A DNA stretch of 64,000 nucleotides. It comes from Cellvibrionales bacterium. Lineage in GTDB: Bacteria; Pseudomonadota; Gammaproteobacteria; Pseudomonadales; UBA7239. Shown here piece after piece: positions 55,216-64,000 of this stretch; position 1 is the stretch's first letter, and the number at the start of each line of letters is the position of its first letter. The notes beneath the pieces were generated by a model, which was not told the origin of the DNA, did not search any database, and was given only the letters and a program-made list of their open reading frames with translations. Location: positions 930,001 to 994,000 of the forward strand of contig JADJPU010000001.1 in assembly GCA_016713115.1 (NCBI GenBank), read 5' to 3'. The translations under genes and the position numbers were made by a program.

Positions 55216-55611
55216 TTATCCCTTCGCATTCTGTATAGAAATCTGGTCATTGAGTGTCCAGAAATCATAAAGAATGCCCAGGCCACATAAACCCGCCGTC
55301 AACAAATACAGAATGCCAGTCAACCATTTGCCTTGATACATTCTGTGCACGCCAAACAACCCCAGAAAGGTCAGCAATATCCATGCGAGGTTGTAATCGA
55401 TACTGCCGGCGTTGAAACGCAAGTCGGCTTGTCTATCCATGCTGGGAATTAAAAATAAATCGATCAACCAGCCTATGCCGAGCAAGCCCAGAGTGAAAAA
55501 CCATATCGTGCCGGTTACTGGCTTGCCGTAATAAAAACGGTGCGCCCCGAGAAATCCGAAAATCCATAACAGATAACCGATGACCTTGAGATGTGTATCG
55601 CGTTGCGTCAT
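55216..55611 (-). CDS. TM2 domain membrane protein (two TM2 modules)
   Basis: 131 residues with two copies of the TM2 signature, GFLGAHRFYYGK and GLFGVHRMYQGK, each between paired hydrophobic helices. ATG 55611 has AAGGG upstream; an ATG at 55635 is possible. It sits two bases upstream of the sensor-like gene on the same strand. The function is unknown for bacterial TM2 proteins generally. Confidence 0.85.
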   Translation of the reverse strand: MTQRDTHLKVIGYLLWIFGFLGAHRFYYGKPVTGTIWFFTLGLLGIGWLIDLFLIPSMDRQADLRFNAGSIDYNLAWILLTFLGLFGVHRMYQGKWLTGILYLLTAGLCGLGILYDFWTLNDQISIQNAKG

Positions 55612-55642
55612 GACAATACCCTTAAGCTGATGCAACGGTGCA

Positions 55643-56323
55643 TTATATACGCACCAATGTTTGTGCCAGTTGTTCTAGGCGCTGCGGTGTGCCCACATCC
55701 AACCAATAGCCATCGTAATGTTCACCGCGCACTGCGCCGTTTTGCATTGCGGGCAACAGTACCTCACGCAAAGGCAGCGTCTCACCAACTCGCGCAAACC
55801 ACGCAGTGAACAATGCCGGTGACAACACGGACAGCCCGCTGAAAGTCAGCCCTTGCAGGGCACCGCGCGGCACCACGCAACCTTCGCGCAGCACAAAATC
55901 GCCCTGCGGGTGATGTTCAGGGTTATCCACCAACACCAAATGCGCGAGCGTATCGGCAGGTAAGCCTTGCTGCAGTGTTGCCAAGGGAAAATCTGTCCAA
56001 ATGTCGCCGTTAATCACAAGGAAGGGGGCGTCGCCGAGCAACGGCAAGGCTTTCAAAATACCACCCGCTGTTTCTAGCGGCTGTGCCTCTCGCGAGTAGT
56101 GAATACTCACACCCCAAGTGACTCCATCGCCCAAGGTCTCTTCTATCATGTGGCCGAGGTGAGCGGTGTTGATCACCAGCTCGCGGAAGCCTGCCGCCAC
56201 CAAGCGCTCAATATGGCGCACGATCAGCGGCTTGCCGGCCACACCCAGCAACGGCTTGGGACAGTGATCCGTCAGCGGTCGCATACGGGTGCCCAAGCCC
56301 GCTGCCAAAATCATCGCCTTCAC
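55643..56323 (-). CDS. murU: N-acetylmuramate alpha-1-phosphate uridylyltransferase
   Basis: Second enzyme of the direct MurNAc salvage route, forming UDP-MurNAc from MurNAc 1-phosphate. The product is 226 residues. The nucleotidyltransferase signature is GLGTRMRPLT with CPKPLL. The start is a GTG whose last two bases plus A form the amgK stop (GTGA), giving MKAMILAAG, the family start. Confidence 0.92.
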   Translation of the reverse strand: MKAMILAAGLGTRMRPLTDHCPKPLLGVAGKPLIVRHIERLVAAGFRELVINTAHLGHMIEETLGDGVTWGVSIHYSREAQPLETAGGILKALPLLGDAPFLVINGDIWTDFPLATLQQGLPADTLAHLVLVDNPEHHPQGDFVLREGCVVPRGALQGLTFSGLSVLSPALFTAWFARVGETLPLREVLLPAMQNGAVRGEHYDGYWLDVGTPQRLEQLAQTLVRI

Positions 56324-57363
56324 GGCAGCGACTTCCACCACGATTGGCGGCGACAAGCAGGCAGGGTGCGCTGTTCCATCCATTCCACAAAATGCGCAGC
56401 AGACGGGTACTTGGCGGCCACGCTAAGTATGTAGTGCAGCACGAGCGGCAGGTCATGCAAATAACCCGCCTTGCCATCGCGCAGAAACAAGCGGGCAAAA
56501 ATGCCCAGCACTTTGATGTGGCGCTGCAGACCCATTAGATCAAACCACTGAATGAACTGCTGATCCGATACACCTGCCTGTCTACCTTTCTGTATAAGTT
56601 TTTTACGGTAAGCAAGCGCCCACTTTTCTACCTGCGCCGGCTGCCAGCGGATGTAGCAATCGCGCAGCAGAGACACCAGATCGTAGGTGATAGGGCCAGT
56701 TACCGCGTCTTGAAAATCGATAGTCACCAGCTCGCCCGCCGGCTGACTGTGGCTGTGCAACATCAAGTTGCGCGCGTGAAAATCACGGTGTACCAAGGCC
56801 TGCGGCTGCTCCAGTGCACTGACCACCAGCCAATCGAAGCATTCGTCTAGCAAGGTTTGTTCATTGCGCCCCCAAGGCTGGTCGAGCAAGCCTTGCACAA
56901 ACCAAGTGGGAAACAGCGCCATCTCATCCCACAGGCGCTGACCGTCGTAATGCGGCAGCGCGCCCTCTGGCACGGCCACGGCTTGCAGAGCTACCAGCAT
57001 GTCCATAGCTTGATGGTAAAACGCGTCTACGCTGTCTGGGTTTAGCGCCGACAACAGCAGCTGGTCGCCGCAGTCCTCCACCAACAAAAAGCCGCGCTGG
57101 AGATCCACCGCTTGCACTTGTGGTACGCGCACCGAGCCAGACGCGAGCATCTGGGACACGGCAAGGTATAACTCGCTGTTCTCCGTCGTTGGCGGCGCAT
57201 ACACCGCCATCAGCGGCGGCTGACTGTTGCTCACGCGAAAATAGCGCCGAAAACCGGCATCGCCCGAGAGGGCTTGCAGTGTCACCGCCTGCTCCTGCGA
57301 CAACTGCTGTTTTACCCATGCTGCTAACTGCTGCTCCACTGTCTCGCCCATTTCCAACGCCAC
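56320..57363 (-). CDS. amgK: N-acetylmuramate/N-acetylglucosamine kinase AmgK
   Basis: Anomeric sugar kinase that phosphorylates MurNAc at C1, 347 residues. The aminoglycoside-phosphotransferase fold is shown by VHRDFHARNLM (catalytic loop) and TIDFQDAV (metal aspartate). Paired with murU and divergent from lptD, as in Pseudomonas, where this route bypasses fosfomycin-sensitive MurA. Confidence 0.93.
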   Translation of the reverse strand: MALEMGETVEQQLAAWVKQQLSQEQAVTLQALSGDAGFRRYFRVSNSQPPLMAVYAPPTTENSELYLAVSQMLASGSVRVPQVQAVDLQRGFLLVEDCGDQLLLSALNPDSVDAFYHQAMDMLVALQAVAVPEGALPHYDGQRLWDEMALFPTWFVQGLLDQPWGRNEQTLLDECFDWLVVSALEQPQALVHRDFHARNLMLHSHSQPAGELVTIDFQDAVTGPITYDLVSLLRDCYIRWQPAQVEKWALAYRKKLIQKGRQAGVSDQQFIQWFDLMGLQRHIKVLGIFARLFLRDGKAGYLHDLPLVLHYILSVAAKYPSAAHFVEWMEQRTLPACRRQSWWKSLP

Positions 57364-57500
57364 AAACGCGGCATTCTAACGCCTGCCTGTCTTGCGCCAC
57401 AGTGCTTGCAAATCCTTTACAATGCGGCGCTTTACTGCCCGCCCGAACACCTCGCGTCTGCGGCTCTCGGGAACGCACTGCACTGCATGGAAACGACTTG

Positions 57501-60428
57501 ATGAACCCGATTCTGCCCTCCGCGCGACTTCACTTAGCGCGCCTGACATTGACCGGCTTAGGACTGGTGCTCGCCACCGCGACTTCAATCTCTGCACAAG
57601 CATCCGGCTGGGATTGCAACCTGAATGAACGCGGTGAATGGCTGTGTCAAACCGGCACCGGCGTCACCTCAGAAAGCGGCGCAGAGGTCGCTACCAGCAA
57701 GCCTCAACAATCCGCAGAGGATGCAACGATTGAAGCCATTGCTTACGGTCGCACCGACACAAACACCAACGAAAATTCCGAATCAAAAGACCCTAACGAT
57801 CCCACACACCGCACACGCATCTCTGACGATTGGGTGCCGTACGATAAGCTCACTGCAGAACAGAAAAAACAATTGAGCGGCGCACAAAAACACGAAGCCA
57901 AAATGTGCTGCGGCATGTATGTTGACCCCACAGAAAGCAAAGACAAAACCAAACCCGAAGAATCAGAAATTCTGGCGCACGCTGATAAAACCTATACCGA
58001 CATCAACGGCCAAGTCACACGCCTAAAAGGCAATGTGCAAGTGAGCCAAGGTTATCGTTACTTGCGTGCCGATACCGCCACGCTGCGTCGAGAACCGCGC
58101 CAAGTGGCACTGCGCGGCAATGTCGCCCTGCGCGAACCCGGTTTGTTATTAACCGGCACGCGCGCCGATATGCAGGTGGATGAAAACACCGCACAAATGG
58201 AAGGCGTGCAATATTTAATGCACAAAGCGCACGCACAAGGCAAAGCGCAAAGTTTGAGTCGCAGTAACACCGGCGTAGTCGCACTGACCGATGCCAGCTA
58301 CAGCTACTGCCCTGTCGGCAGCGAATTGTGGACGCTCAACGCCAGTTCGTTAACGCTAGATCCGAACGATTCGCAAGGTCGCGCACGCAATGTCACCCTA
58401 CGCGTAAAAGGCGTGCCGGTTTTTTATTCGCCGTATTTGCAATTTCCGCTTGGCAACGAGCGCATGACTGGCTTCTTGGTGCCTTCATTCGGCTTCGGTG
58501 AAAACGGTTTTGATATCGCCACACCTTATTATTTCAACCTCGCGCCGAATTACGATTTGATACTCACGCCGCGTTTGATGACCGATCGCGGCTTGATGCT
58601 CAGCGCCAACGGCCGTTACATGACCGAGCACACTTACGGCAGTGCAATGGTTAGTATTTTGCCCGGCGACCAAGACGCCGGTCGCAGCATAGACAGCGAT
58701 CGCTGGTTCCTCAATTTCAAACAGAATGGCGCAGCGGAACATTGGGAAAGCATGGTGGATTACTCCTCCGTCAGCGATTCACAATATTTCCACGACTTGG
58801 GTTCCGACGGCATCAGCGGCGTCAACAAATCGCAGTTGCGTCAACAAGCACAGTTTGACTTTCTGCCAGACGAACACTGGCGTTTGGGTGTGATGGCAAA
58901 AGATTTCCAAACACTGAGCGATTCGCGTTTGTTTGATGATGTGGATGACGCTATTCGCGCAGGAAAAGTACCTTTCTGGTACAGAAATGTTTTGCGTGAC
59001 AATCAACTGGTTGAACCTCATCAAGTATTGCCAGCGTTGTTTGCTGAAGGCAATTACAACTTCGATAACGGTTTGGTCGCCAATTTGTATCACTCCTTCG
59101 CGCGTTTTGATCACCAACACGAAGCTCGTACGCAAAACAGCATTTACTTTGATACCGATTACACGCCGCTGTTTGATTCTCTGACAGGCCAGCCCGTTAT
59201 TGACCCTTACACCAATCGTATAGCTTATTTAGGCGAGCGCGAGTTTATTGCCGGTCAACGCACAAAACTCGATTACAACATTGCGTTTCCGCTGCGCAGT
59301 GCCGGTGCCTTTTTTACACCCAAACTGGGCGTGCGCCATGTGTCGCAATCGCTGGATGAAACCACTTTCTTTACGCCAGATAGCAATCCATCAGCATCGG
59401 CTGCCTATGTCAGCCTCGACAGCTGTTTAATTTTTGAACGCGACACACGCCTGTTCGGCAACGACTACACGCAAACACTGGAACCGCGTTTGTTCTACTA
59501 CTATTCGAATCCTGGCGATCAGGATGACATGTACAACTTTGATAGCAACGCGCTCTCCATGTCTTACGCACAGTTGTTCCGCGATTACCGCCTCGCCGGT
59601 GAAGACTACATCGACGACAACAACCAACTCTCATTGGGCGTCAGCTCACGCTTGTTGAGCCCCGTTACCGGTCGCGAATTGCTACGCGTCGGTATCGGCC
59701 AAGCTTTCTACTTTGACGAACGCGATGTTGTGGTCGAAGAAGATCCTGTGCGCGCCGAATACGAGCGCGACCGTACACGCTCTGCACTGGTATTCGATGC
59801 AGCGGCGCGTTTGACGCGCGAGTGGGATGTGCGCACTGAAACGCTGTGGAACGAAGATACCGACAGCCGTGAGCGCCAAACATTAGCGCTGCGCTATCGT
59901 GATGGCGAAGGCACGCTGTTCAATGCCGGCTATCAATACATAAACCGCGCGGAAGAATGGCAACCTGCAGTGTTCAACCCGAGCAACGGTTTGCCACTCA
60001 GTCAGCTGTCACCTGTGTACGACCCCATCACCATGCAACCCATTGCCGGCATGAATCAAATTACCCCTGTCTTGGGTCAAGGTTCCTACACCGACCGCAC
60101 CGTGCAGCAGTTCTATGTATCGGGCGCGTATCCACTCAACAACGCATGGAGTTTGATCGGTCACTGGAACCACGACGCCACCAACAACCGCAACTTAGAA
60201 ACTATCGCCGGCGTGGAATATGACGACTGCTGTATCGCGGTGCGTTTTATCGCGCGGCAGTGGGTGGTCAACGAACATTTTGTTAGCGATGTCGATATGC
60301 AAGACACCGACAATGGCATCTTTCTACAAGTGCAATTCAAAAGCCTCGGCAATGTGGGCAACAGCGTAGAAGGCATGTTGTCTGACAGCATCTTCGGCTA
60401 CGAAGACCGTTACAAAACTATTGATTGA
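57501..60428 (+). CDS. lptD: LPS assembly outer-membrane protein LptD
   Basis: Beta-barrel that places LPS in the outer leaflet with LptE, 975 residues including a signal peptide. The N-terminal jellyroll (OstA-like) region contains GNVQVSQGYRYLRAD. The barrel starts around TGFLVPSFGFG. Cysteines needed for the inter-domain disulfides are present: MCCGMY and CPVGSELW in the N-terminal half, DDCCIAVRF in the barrel end. An acidic insert of about 70 residues follows the signal peptide. The frame is open upstream to 57120 within amgK; ATG 57501 is the only start giving a signal peptide. Confidence 0.96.
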   Translation: MNPILPSARLHLARLTLTGLGLVLATATSISAQASGWDCNLNERGEWLCQTGTGVTSESGAEVATSKPQQSAEDATIEAIAYGRTDTNTNENSESKDPNDPTHRTRISDDWVPYDKLTAEQKKQLSGAQKHEAKMCCGMYVDPTESKDKTKPEESEILAHADKTYTDINGQVTRLKGNVQVSQGYRYLRADTATLRREPRQVALRGNVALREPGLLLTGTRADMQVDENTAQMEGVQYLMHKAHAQGKAQSLSRSNTGVVALTDASYSYCPVGSELWTLNASSLTLDPNDSQGRARNVTLRVKGVPVFYSPYLQFPLGNERMTGFLVPSFGFGENGFDIATPYYFNLAPNYDLILTPRLMTDRGLMLSANGRYMTEHTYGSAMVSILPGDQDAGRSIDSDRWFLNFKQNGAAEHWESMVDYSSVSDSQYFHDLGSDGISGVNKSQLRQQAQFDFLPDEHWRLGVMAKDFQTLSDSRLFDDVDDAIRAGKVPFWYRNVLRDNQLVEPHQVLPALFAEGNYNFDNGLVANLYHSFARFDHQHEARTQNSIYFDTDYTPLFDSLTGQPVIDPYTNRIAYLGEREFIAGQRTKLDYNIAFPLRSAGAFFTPKLGVRHVSQSLDETTFFTPDSNPSASAAYVSLDSCLIFERDTRLFGNDYTQTLEPRLFYYYSNPGDQDDMYNFDSNALSMSYAQLFRDYRLAGEDYIDDNNQLSLGVSSRLLSPVTGRELLRVGIGQAFYFDERDVVVEEDPVRAEYERDRTRSALVFDAAARLTREWDVRTETLWNEDTDSRERQTLALRYRDGEGTLFNAGYQYINRAEEWQPAVFNPSNGLPLSQLSPVYDPITMQPIAGMNQITPVLGQGSYTDRTVQQFYVSGAYPLNNAWSLIGHWNHDATNNRNLETIAGVEYDDCCIAVRFIARQWVVNEHFVSDVDMQDTDNGIFLQVQFKSLGNVGNSVEGMLSDSIFGYEDRYKTID

Positions 60429-60461
60429 CGCAAGCGCAGGAAACGCAAAAGGTATTCCGTA

Positions 60462-61469
60462 ATGAAACACATTTTTTCTACCTGCCGCAGCCTTGCTGTA
60501 GTGCTGCTCACGGCAAGCTGTCTATCTGCTGCACTCACCGCACAAGCAGAATCGAGCTCACAACAAACGCTGGATAAAGTCATCGCCGTTGTGAACGATG
60601 ATGTCGTCATGGCCAGCGAGCTGGCACTACAAACACGCATGCTTGCATCACAAATTCAACAAGCCAAGCAACCTTTACCGCCTGCAAATATCTTGCAACA
60701 GCAAGTGTTGGAGAAATTGATTGTCGAGAGCCTGCAATTGCAAATGGGCGAACGCTCCGGCATCAAAGTCAGCAAACAGCAACTCGATGCCGCTGTCGCC
60801 GGAGTTGCCGCACAGAACAAACTGAGTACCGAAGTATTTCGCCGTGAATTAAACGCACAAGGTATTCCTTTTGGCATGTTTCGTGAAAACATCCGTCGCC
60901 AAATGATTTTGCAACAAGTGCAACAAGCGTTTGTGATTAAGCGCATTGAAATATCTGATCAAGATGTCGATAACTTTTTGGCATCTGAAGAAGGTCGCCG
61001 ATTAGCCACGCAAGAAGCTATTGATAAACCCATCAACCAAACGCAGGCGCGCCACATTCTGATCAAGCCTTCAGCCATTCGCAATGATGATGAAACCCGC
61101 TCACTGCTCAGCAAAATTCAAAGCGTTGTGCAGCAAGGCGGCGATTTTTCTGCACTGGCAAAGAAAGACTCTGAAGACCCAGGTTCCGCACTGAAAGGCG
61201 GCGAACTCGGCTGGATATCGCCAGGACAAGTAGTGCCTGAGTTTGAAAACGCCATGAATAACACCGATGTTGGCTCCGTATCGGAACCATTTCAAACACA
61301 ATTTGGCTGGCATGTCGTACAAGTATTGGATCGCCGTGCACAAAACATGAGTGAAACCATCATGCGGCAGCAAGCGCAAATGATTTTGCGCAAACGCAAA
61401 TTCCAAGACGAATTACCGCGCTGGTTGAAAGAATTGCGCGATCAGGCTTATGTCAAAATCAACAACTAA
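60462..61469 (+). CDS. surA: Periplasmic chaperone SurA with a single parvulin domain
   Basis: Chaperone and prolyl isomerase for outer-membrane proteins. The 335-residue product has a signal peptide (about 1-28), the SurA N-terminal domain (about 30-175), one PPIase domain (about 194-288: QARHILIKPS, GGELGWISPGQVVPEFE, FGWHVVQVLD) and the C-terminal helix. E. coli SurA has two PPIase domains in about 430 residues. Aligned by eye, the retained one matches the second (active) domain and the first is missing. It is followed directly by pdxA. Confidence 0.94.
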   Translation: MKHIFSTCRSLAVVLLTASCLSAALTAQAESSSQQTLDKVIAVVNDDVVMASELALQTRMLASQIQQAKQPLPPANILQQQVLEKLIVESLQLQMGERSGIKVSKQQLDAAVAGVAAQNKLSTEVFRRELNAQGIPFGMFRENIRRQMILQQVQQAFVIKRIEISDQDVDNFLASEEGRRLATQEAIDKPINQTQARHILIKPSAIRNDDETRSLLSKIQSVVQQGGDFSALAKKDSEDPGSALKGGELGWISPGQVVPEFENAMNNTDVGSVSEPFQTQFGWHVVQVLDRRAQNMSETIMRQQAQMILRKRKFQDELPRWLKELRDQAYVKINN

Positions 61470-62459
61470 ATGACACACGCCATTGCACTCACGCCAGGTG
61501 AGCCGGCAGGCATTGGCCCAGATATCACCGTACAGATCGCCCAACGCGCACAAGCTGAACCCATCGTCGTCTACGCTGACCCAGCGTTGCTACTAGCGCG
61601 CGCAGAACAGTTGCAACTGCCGTTGCAATTACATCCCATCACCCACGAAATTCCGACAGCACCCGCACCAGCAGGTTCGCTTTATATTCGCGCGTACCAT
61701 TGTGCTGCCAGTGTTAGCGCCGGAAACTTAGACACAAAAAATGCGCATTATGTGTTGCAGTGTTTGCAAGCCGCTGCCAATGATTGCTTGCAACAGCCGC
61801 AACAACTCGCCCTGGTGACAGGGCCCGTGCAAAAAAGCGTCATCAACGAAGCGGGTATCGCATTCAGCGGCCACACTGAATTTTTACAAGCACTCACCCA
61901 TTGCGACAAAGTGGTGATGATGCTCGCCACGCCGCGTTTGCGTGTTGCACTGGTGACAACACATCTGCCGTTGCGCGCCGTGCCGGATGCGATTACTGCC
62001 GACAACTTGCGCCGCACGCTACAAATTATTCACACTGATATGCAGCGTTATTTCACGCGCCATGCACCGCAGATTTTGGTGTGTGGACTCAACCCACACG
62101 CGGGTGAAAACGGTTATCTCGGACGCGAAGAAATCGATGTGATTGCACCTGTGCTGCACGAACTGCGCGCACAAGGTTTGCAACTCACAGGACCACTGCC
62201 AGCTGATACGGCTTTTACCAGCACACTGCGAGAAAAAGCCGATGTGTTTGTGGCGATGTATCACGATCAAGGTTTGCCAGTATTAAAAGCGGACGGTTTT
62301 GGCGAGGCGATCAACATCACGCTCGGCTTGCCTTTTGTACGCACCTCGGTCGATCACGGCACCGCTTTAGATTTGGCTGGCACAGGGCGCGCGCAACACA
62401 GTAGCTTGCAACACGCCATCGACAGCGCCGTGCAAATGTTGCAACACAGCCAACGGTGA
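61470..62459 (+). CDS. pdxA: 4-hydroxythreonine-4-phosphate dehydrogenase
   Basis: NAD-dependent enzyme of pyridoxal 5'-phosphate synthesis, 329 residues. GEPAGIGPDI at the start, TGPVQKSVINEAGI, GHTEFL and the metal-binding MYHDQGLPVLK are present. The ATG directly abuts the surA stop. Confidence 0.96.
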   Translation: MTHAIALTPGEPAGIGPDITVQIAQRAQAEPIVVYADPALLLARAEQLQLPLQLHPITHEIPTAPAPAGSLYIRAYHCAASVSAGNLDTKNAHYVLQCLQAAANDCLQQPQQLALVTGPVQKSVINEAGIAFSGHTEFLQALTHCDKVVMMLATPRLRVALVTTHLPLRAVPDAITADNLRRTLQIIHTDMQRYFTRHAPQILVCGLNPHAGENGYLGREEIDVIAPVLHELRAQGLQLTGPLPADTAFTSTLREKADVFVAMYHDQGLPVLKADGFGEAINITLGLPFVRTSVDHGTALDLAGTGRAQHSSLQHAIDSAVQMLQHSQR

Positions 62460-63292
62460 TACTCGTGCGCGACACTACGCCTTCTGCCACACACACACCG
62501 CGCAAACGCTTCGGACAAAATTTTTTGCACGACGCGCGCGTCATTCAACGCATCGTCAGCGCCATCGCGCCAAAAGAAAATGAACCCGTTTTAGAAATTG
62601 GCCCCGGACAAGGCGCATTGACGCAAGCTCTGCTCGTCTATCAGCCACAACTCACGGCTGTTGAATTGGATCGCGATTTGGTCACGCTGCTGCAAGAAAA
62701 ATTTGCGGCGGAAAAAAACTTTTCTCTGTGTGCAGGTGATGCGCTGAAATTTGATCTCACCAGTTTATCACCCGCGCCGCACAGCCTGCGCGTGGTGGGC
62801 AATTTACCGTACAACATTTCCACGCCACTGCTGTTTCATTTATTGCAACAGCGTGAGTGGATACGCGACATGCATTTCATGCTGCAAAAAGAAGTGGTGC
62901 AACGACTGGCAGCAGAACCTGGCGGCAAAGATTACGGGCGCTTGAGTGTGATGGCGCAATACTACTGCCATGTCTCACATTTATTTGATGTGCCGCCCGG
63001 CAGCTTTTTTCCGCCACCCAAGGTGATGTCCGCCATTGTGCGCTTGCAACCACGCACACCTGCCACACTGGCCAAAGACGAACAACTGCTGTCTACCTTG
63101 GTGAATACGGCGTTTCAGCAGCGCCGCAAAACGCTGCGCAACACATTAAAAACGATCGCCAGTGAAGCGCAAATTCTCGCTGCCAACATCAAGCCCGATG
63201 CGCGCGCAGAAACACTCTCCGTCAGCGATTTTGTACACTTAGCCAATATTCTGCATGGAGACATTGAATGTCCGGCATCAGCATCCAAGTAA
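62456..63292 (+). CDS. rsmA: 16S rRNA dimethyladenosine transferase
   Basis: KsgA enzyme that dimethylates two adjacent adenines near the 3' end of 16S rRNA. Up to 278 residues. FGQNFLHD, EIGPGQGALTQ (SAM) and the catalytic NLPYNIS are intact. The GTG at 62456 overlaps the pdxA stop; a GTG three codons later is also possible. Confidence 0.95.
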   Translation: MILVRDTTPSATHTPRKRFGQNFLHDARVIQRIVSAIAPKENEPVLEIGPGQGALTQALLVYQPQLTAVELDRDLVTLLQEKFAAEKNFSLCAGDALKFDLTSLSPAPHSLRVVGNLPYNISTPLLFHLLQQREWIRDMHFMLQKEVVQRLAAEPGGKDYGRLSVMAQYYCHVSHLFDVPPGSFFPPPKVMSAIVRLQPRTPATLAKDEQLLSTLVNTAFQQRRKTLRNTLKTIASEAQILAANIKPDARAETLSVSDFVHLANILHGDIECPASASK

Positions 63293-63636
63293 AAACGCAT
63301 TATTTAGCGGAGCATTCCTCACCTGCTATTCACCGTTTTGCCTTTGCCTACTCCATCAGCATTACCAATAACGGCGATGCGCCGGTGCAATTATTGCGCC
63401 GCCACTGGATCATCACCGACGGCAATCGCAAAGTAGAAGAAGTGCGCGGCGACGGCGTAGTCGGTCAGCAGCCGTGGATTGCACCGCAGGCCACGCATCA
63501 CTACACCAGCGGCGCAGTTCTGGAAACACCCGTCGGCACCATGGAAGGCAGCTACACCATGCAGCGTGAAAATGGCGACAACTTCAAAGCATTGATTCCG
63601 CGTTTCACACTCGCCAAACCTGGCTCGCTGCACTAA
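63268..63636 (+). CDS. apaG: ApaG domain protein
   Basis: A 122-residue beta-sandwich protein (FAYSISITNNG, RHWIITDGN, YTSGAVLETPVGTMEGSY). It is of uncertain role and found with apaH. It overlaps the end of rsmA by 25 bases in another frame. Confidence 0.95.
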   Translation: MSGISIQVKTHYLAEHSSPAIHRFAFAYSISITNNGDAPVQLLRRHWIITDGNRKVEEVRGDGVVGQQPWIAPQATHHYTSGAVLETPVGTMEGSYTMQRENGDNFKALIPRFTLAKPGSLH

Positions 63637-63640
63637 GCGC

Positions 63641-64000
63641 ATGGCACTCTACGCCGTCGGCGATTTGCAGGGTTGTTTTCGCGAACTGCAACAATTGTTA
63701 GCGGCGGTGCAATTTGATCCTGCGCACGATGCATTATGGTTGACGGGTGATCTGGTCAATCGCGGCCCACAATCTTTAGAATGTTTGCGTTTTATTAAAT
63801 CCTTGGGCAGCGCCGCGCAAACCGTGTTAGGCAATCACGATTTGCATTTACTTGCTGTCGCACTGACACATACCAACAGCAAAAACAAAGACACACTGCA
63901 CGAAATTTTAACCGCGCCCGATCGCGACGAACTCATGGCTTGGTTGCGGCAACAACCGTTGATGCTGATTAACACACAAAAAAAACTGGCGTTAATTCAC
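63641..64000 (+). CDS. apaH: Diadenosine tetraphosphatase ApaH (partial, cut by window end)
   Basis: The first 120 codons of the symmetrical Ap4A hydrolase. Metallophosphatase motifs GDLQGC, GDLVNRG and GNHD are visible. It continues beyond the window. It follows the apaG stop by four bases. Confidence 0.94.
   Translation, partial: MALYAVGDLQGCFRELQQLLAAVQFDPAHDALWLTGDLVNRGPQSLECLRFIKSLGSAAQTVLGNHDLHLLAVALTHTNSKNKDTLHEILTAPDRDELMAWLRQQPLMLINTQKKLALIH

Noticed and set aside
57364..57500. Possible promoter hexamers in the amgK/lptD gap
   Set aside because: A TACAAT is present but no -35 at acceptable spacing could be supported.

Overview
The window is chromosomal DNA from a gammaproteobacterium of the Pseudomonas/Cellvibrio group (Pseudomonadales in the broad sense). 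This rests on gene order rather than on any marker gene. Blocks that match Pseudomonas neighbourhoods include rph-crc-pyrE, coaBC-algC-argB next to radC-rpmB-rpmG, zinc-ribbon gene-fis-purH-purD-retS-like, amgK-murU beside lptD-surA-pdxA-rsmA-apaG-apaH, and ypjD-corB. Genes are dense: no gene-free stretch exceeds about 300 bases. I saw no rRNA, tRNA or CRISPR array.

Layout. 1-10.1 kb: typA, then a leftward four-gene run (ampG, a polytopic membrane protein, a 1377-residue exported membrane protein, a patatin lipase). 10.2-14.8 kb: a META lipoprotein, an AT-rich membrane protein gene, rpiA, ubiC, ubiA and rph. 14.8-26.2 kb: crc, pyrE, a coiled-coil exported protein, slmA, argB, long algC, frameshifted coaBC, radC, rpmB, rpmG, mutM, a small exported protein, coaD and rsmD. 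26.3-34.6 kb: ftsY, frameshifted ftsE, ftsX, hrpB, trpE and a Ycf46-like AAA ATPase. 34.7-43.1 kb: a giant gene for a 2364-residue secreted calcium-binding repeat protein, with a complete IS3-family element inserted 50 bases before its start codon. 43.1-50.2 kb: a RetS-like degenerate hybrid kinase, purD, purH, fis and a zinc-ribbon membrane protein. 50.4-57.4 kb: a cytochrome P450 broken by an in-frame TAG, ypjD, corB, a membrane sensor, a TM2 protein, murU and amgK. 57.5-64 kb: the lptD-surA-pdxA-rsmA-apaG-apaH operon, with apaH cut by the window end.

How the genes fit together. Most are core housekeeping genes: envelope biogenesis (lptD, surA), peptidoglycan recycling (ampG, amgK, murU), ubiquinone synthesis (ubiC, ubiA), SRP targeting and division (ftsY, ftsEX), purine synthesis and CoA synthesis. 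The accessory part is the giant gene. It encodes a signal peptide, an N-terminal domain, forty thrombospondin type 3 repeats and a predicted seven-bladed FG-GAP (integrin-alpha-like) propeller. Sixteen of the repeats are identical at DNA level (16 x 120 bp).

Reading-frame problems. coaBC and ftsE each lack one base in a homopolymer run, and the P450 has one in-frame TAG. Two single-base losses in homopolymers of normally essential genes suggest sequence error. The coaBC site is nevertheless also an exact -1 slippery heptamer, so it is reported as a finding.
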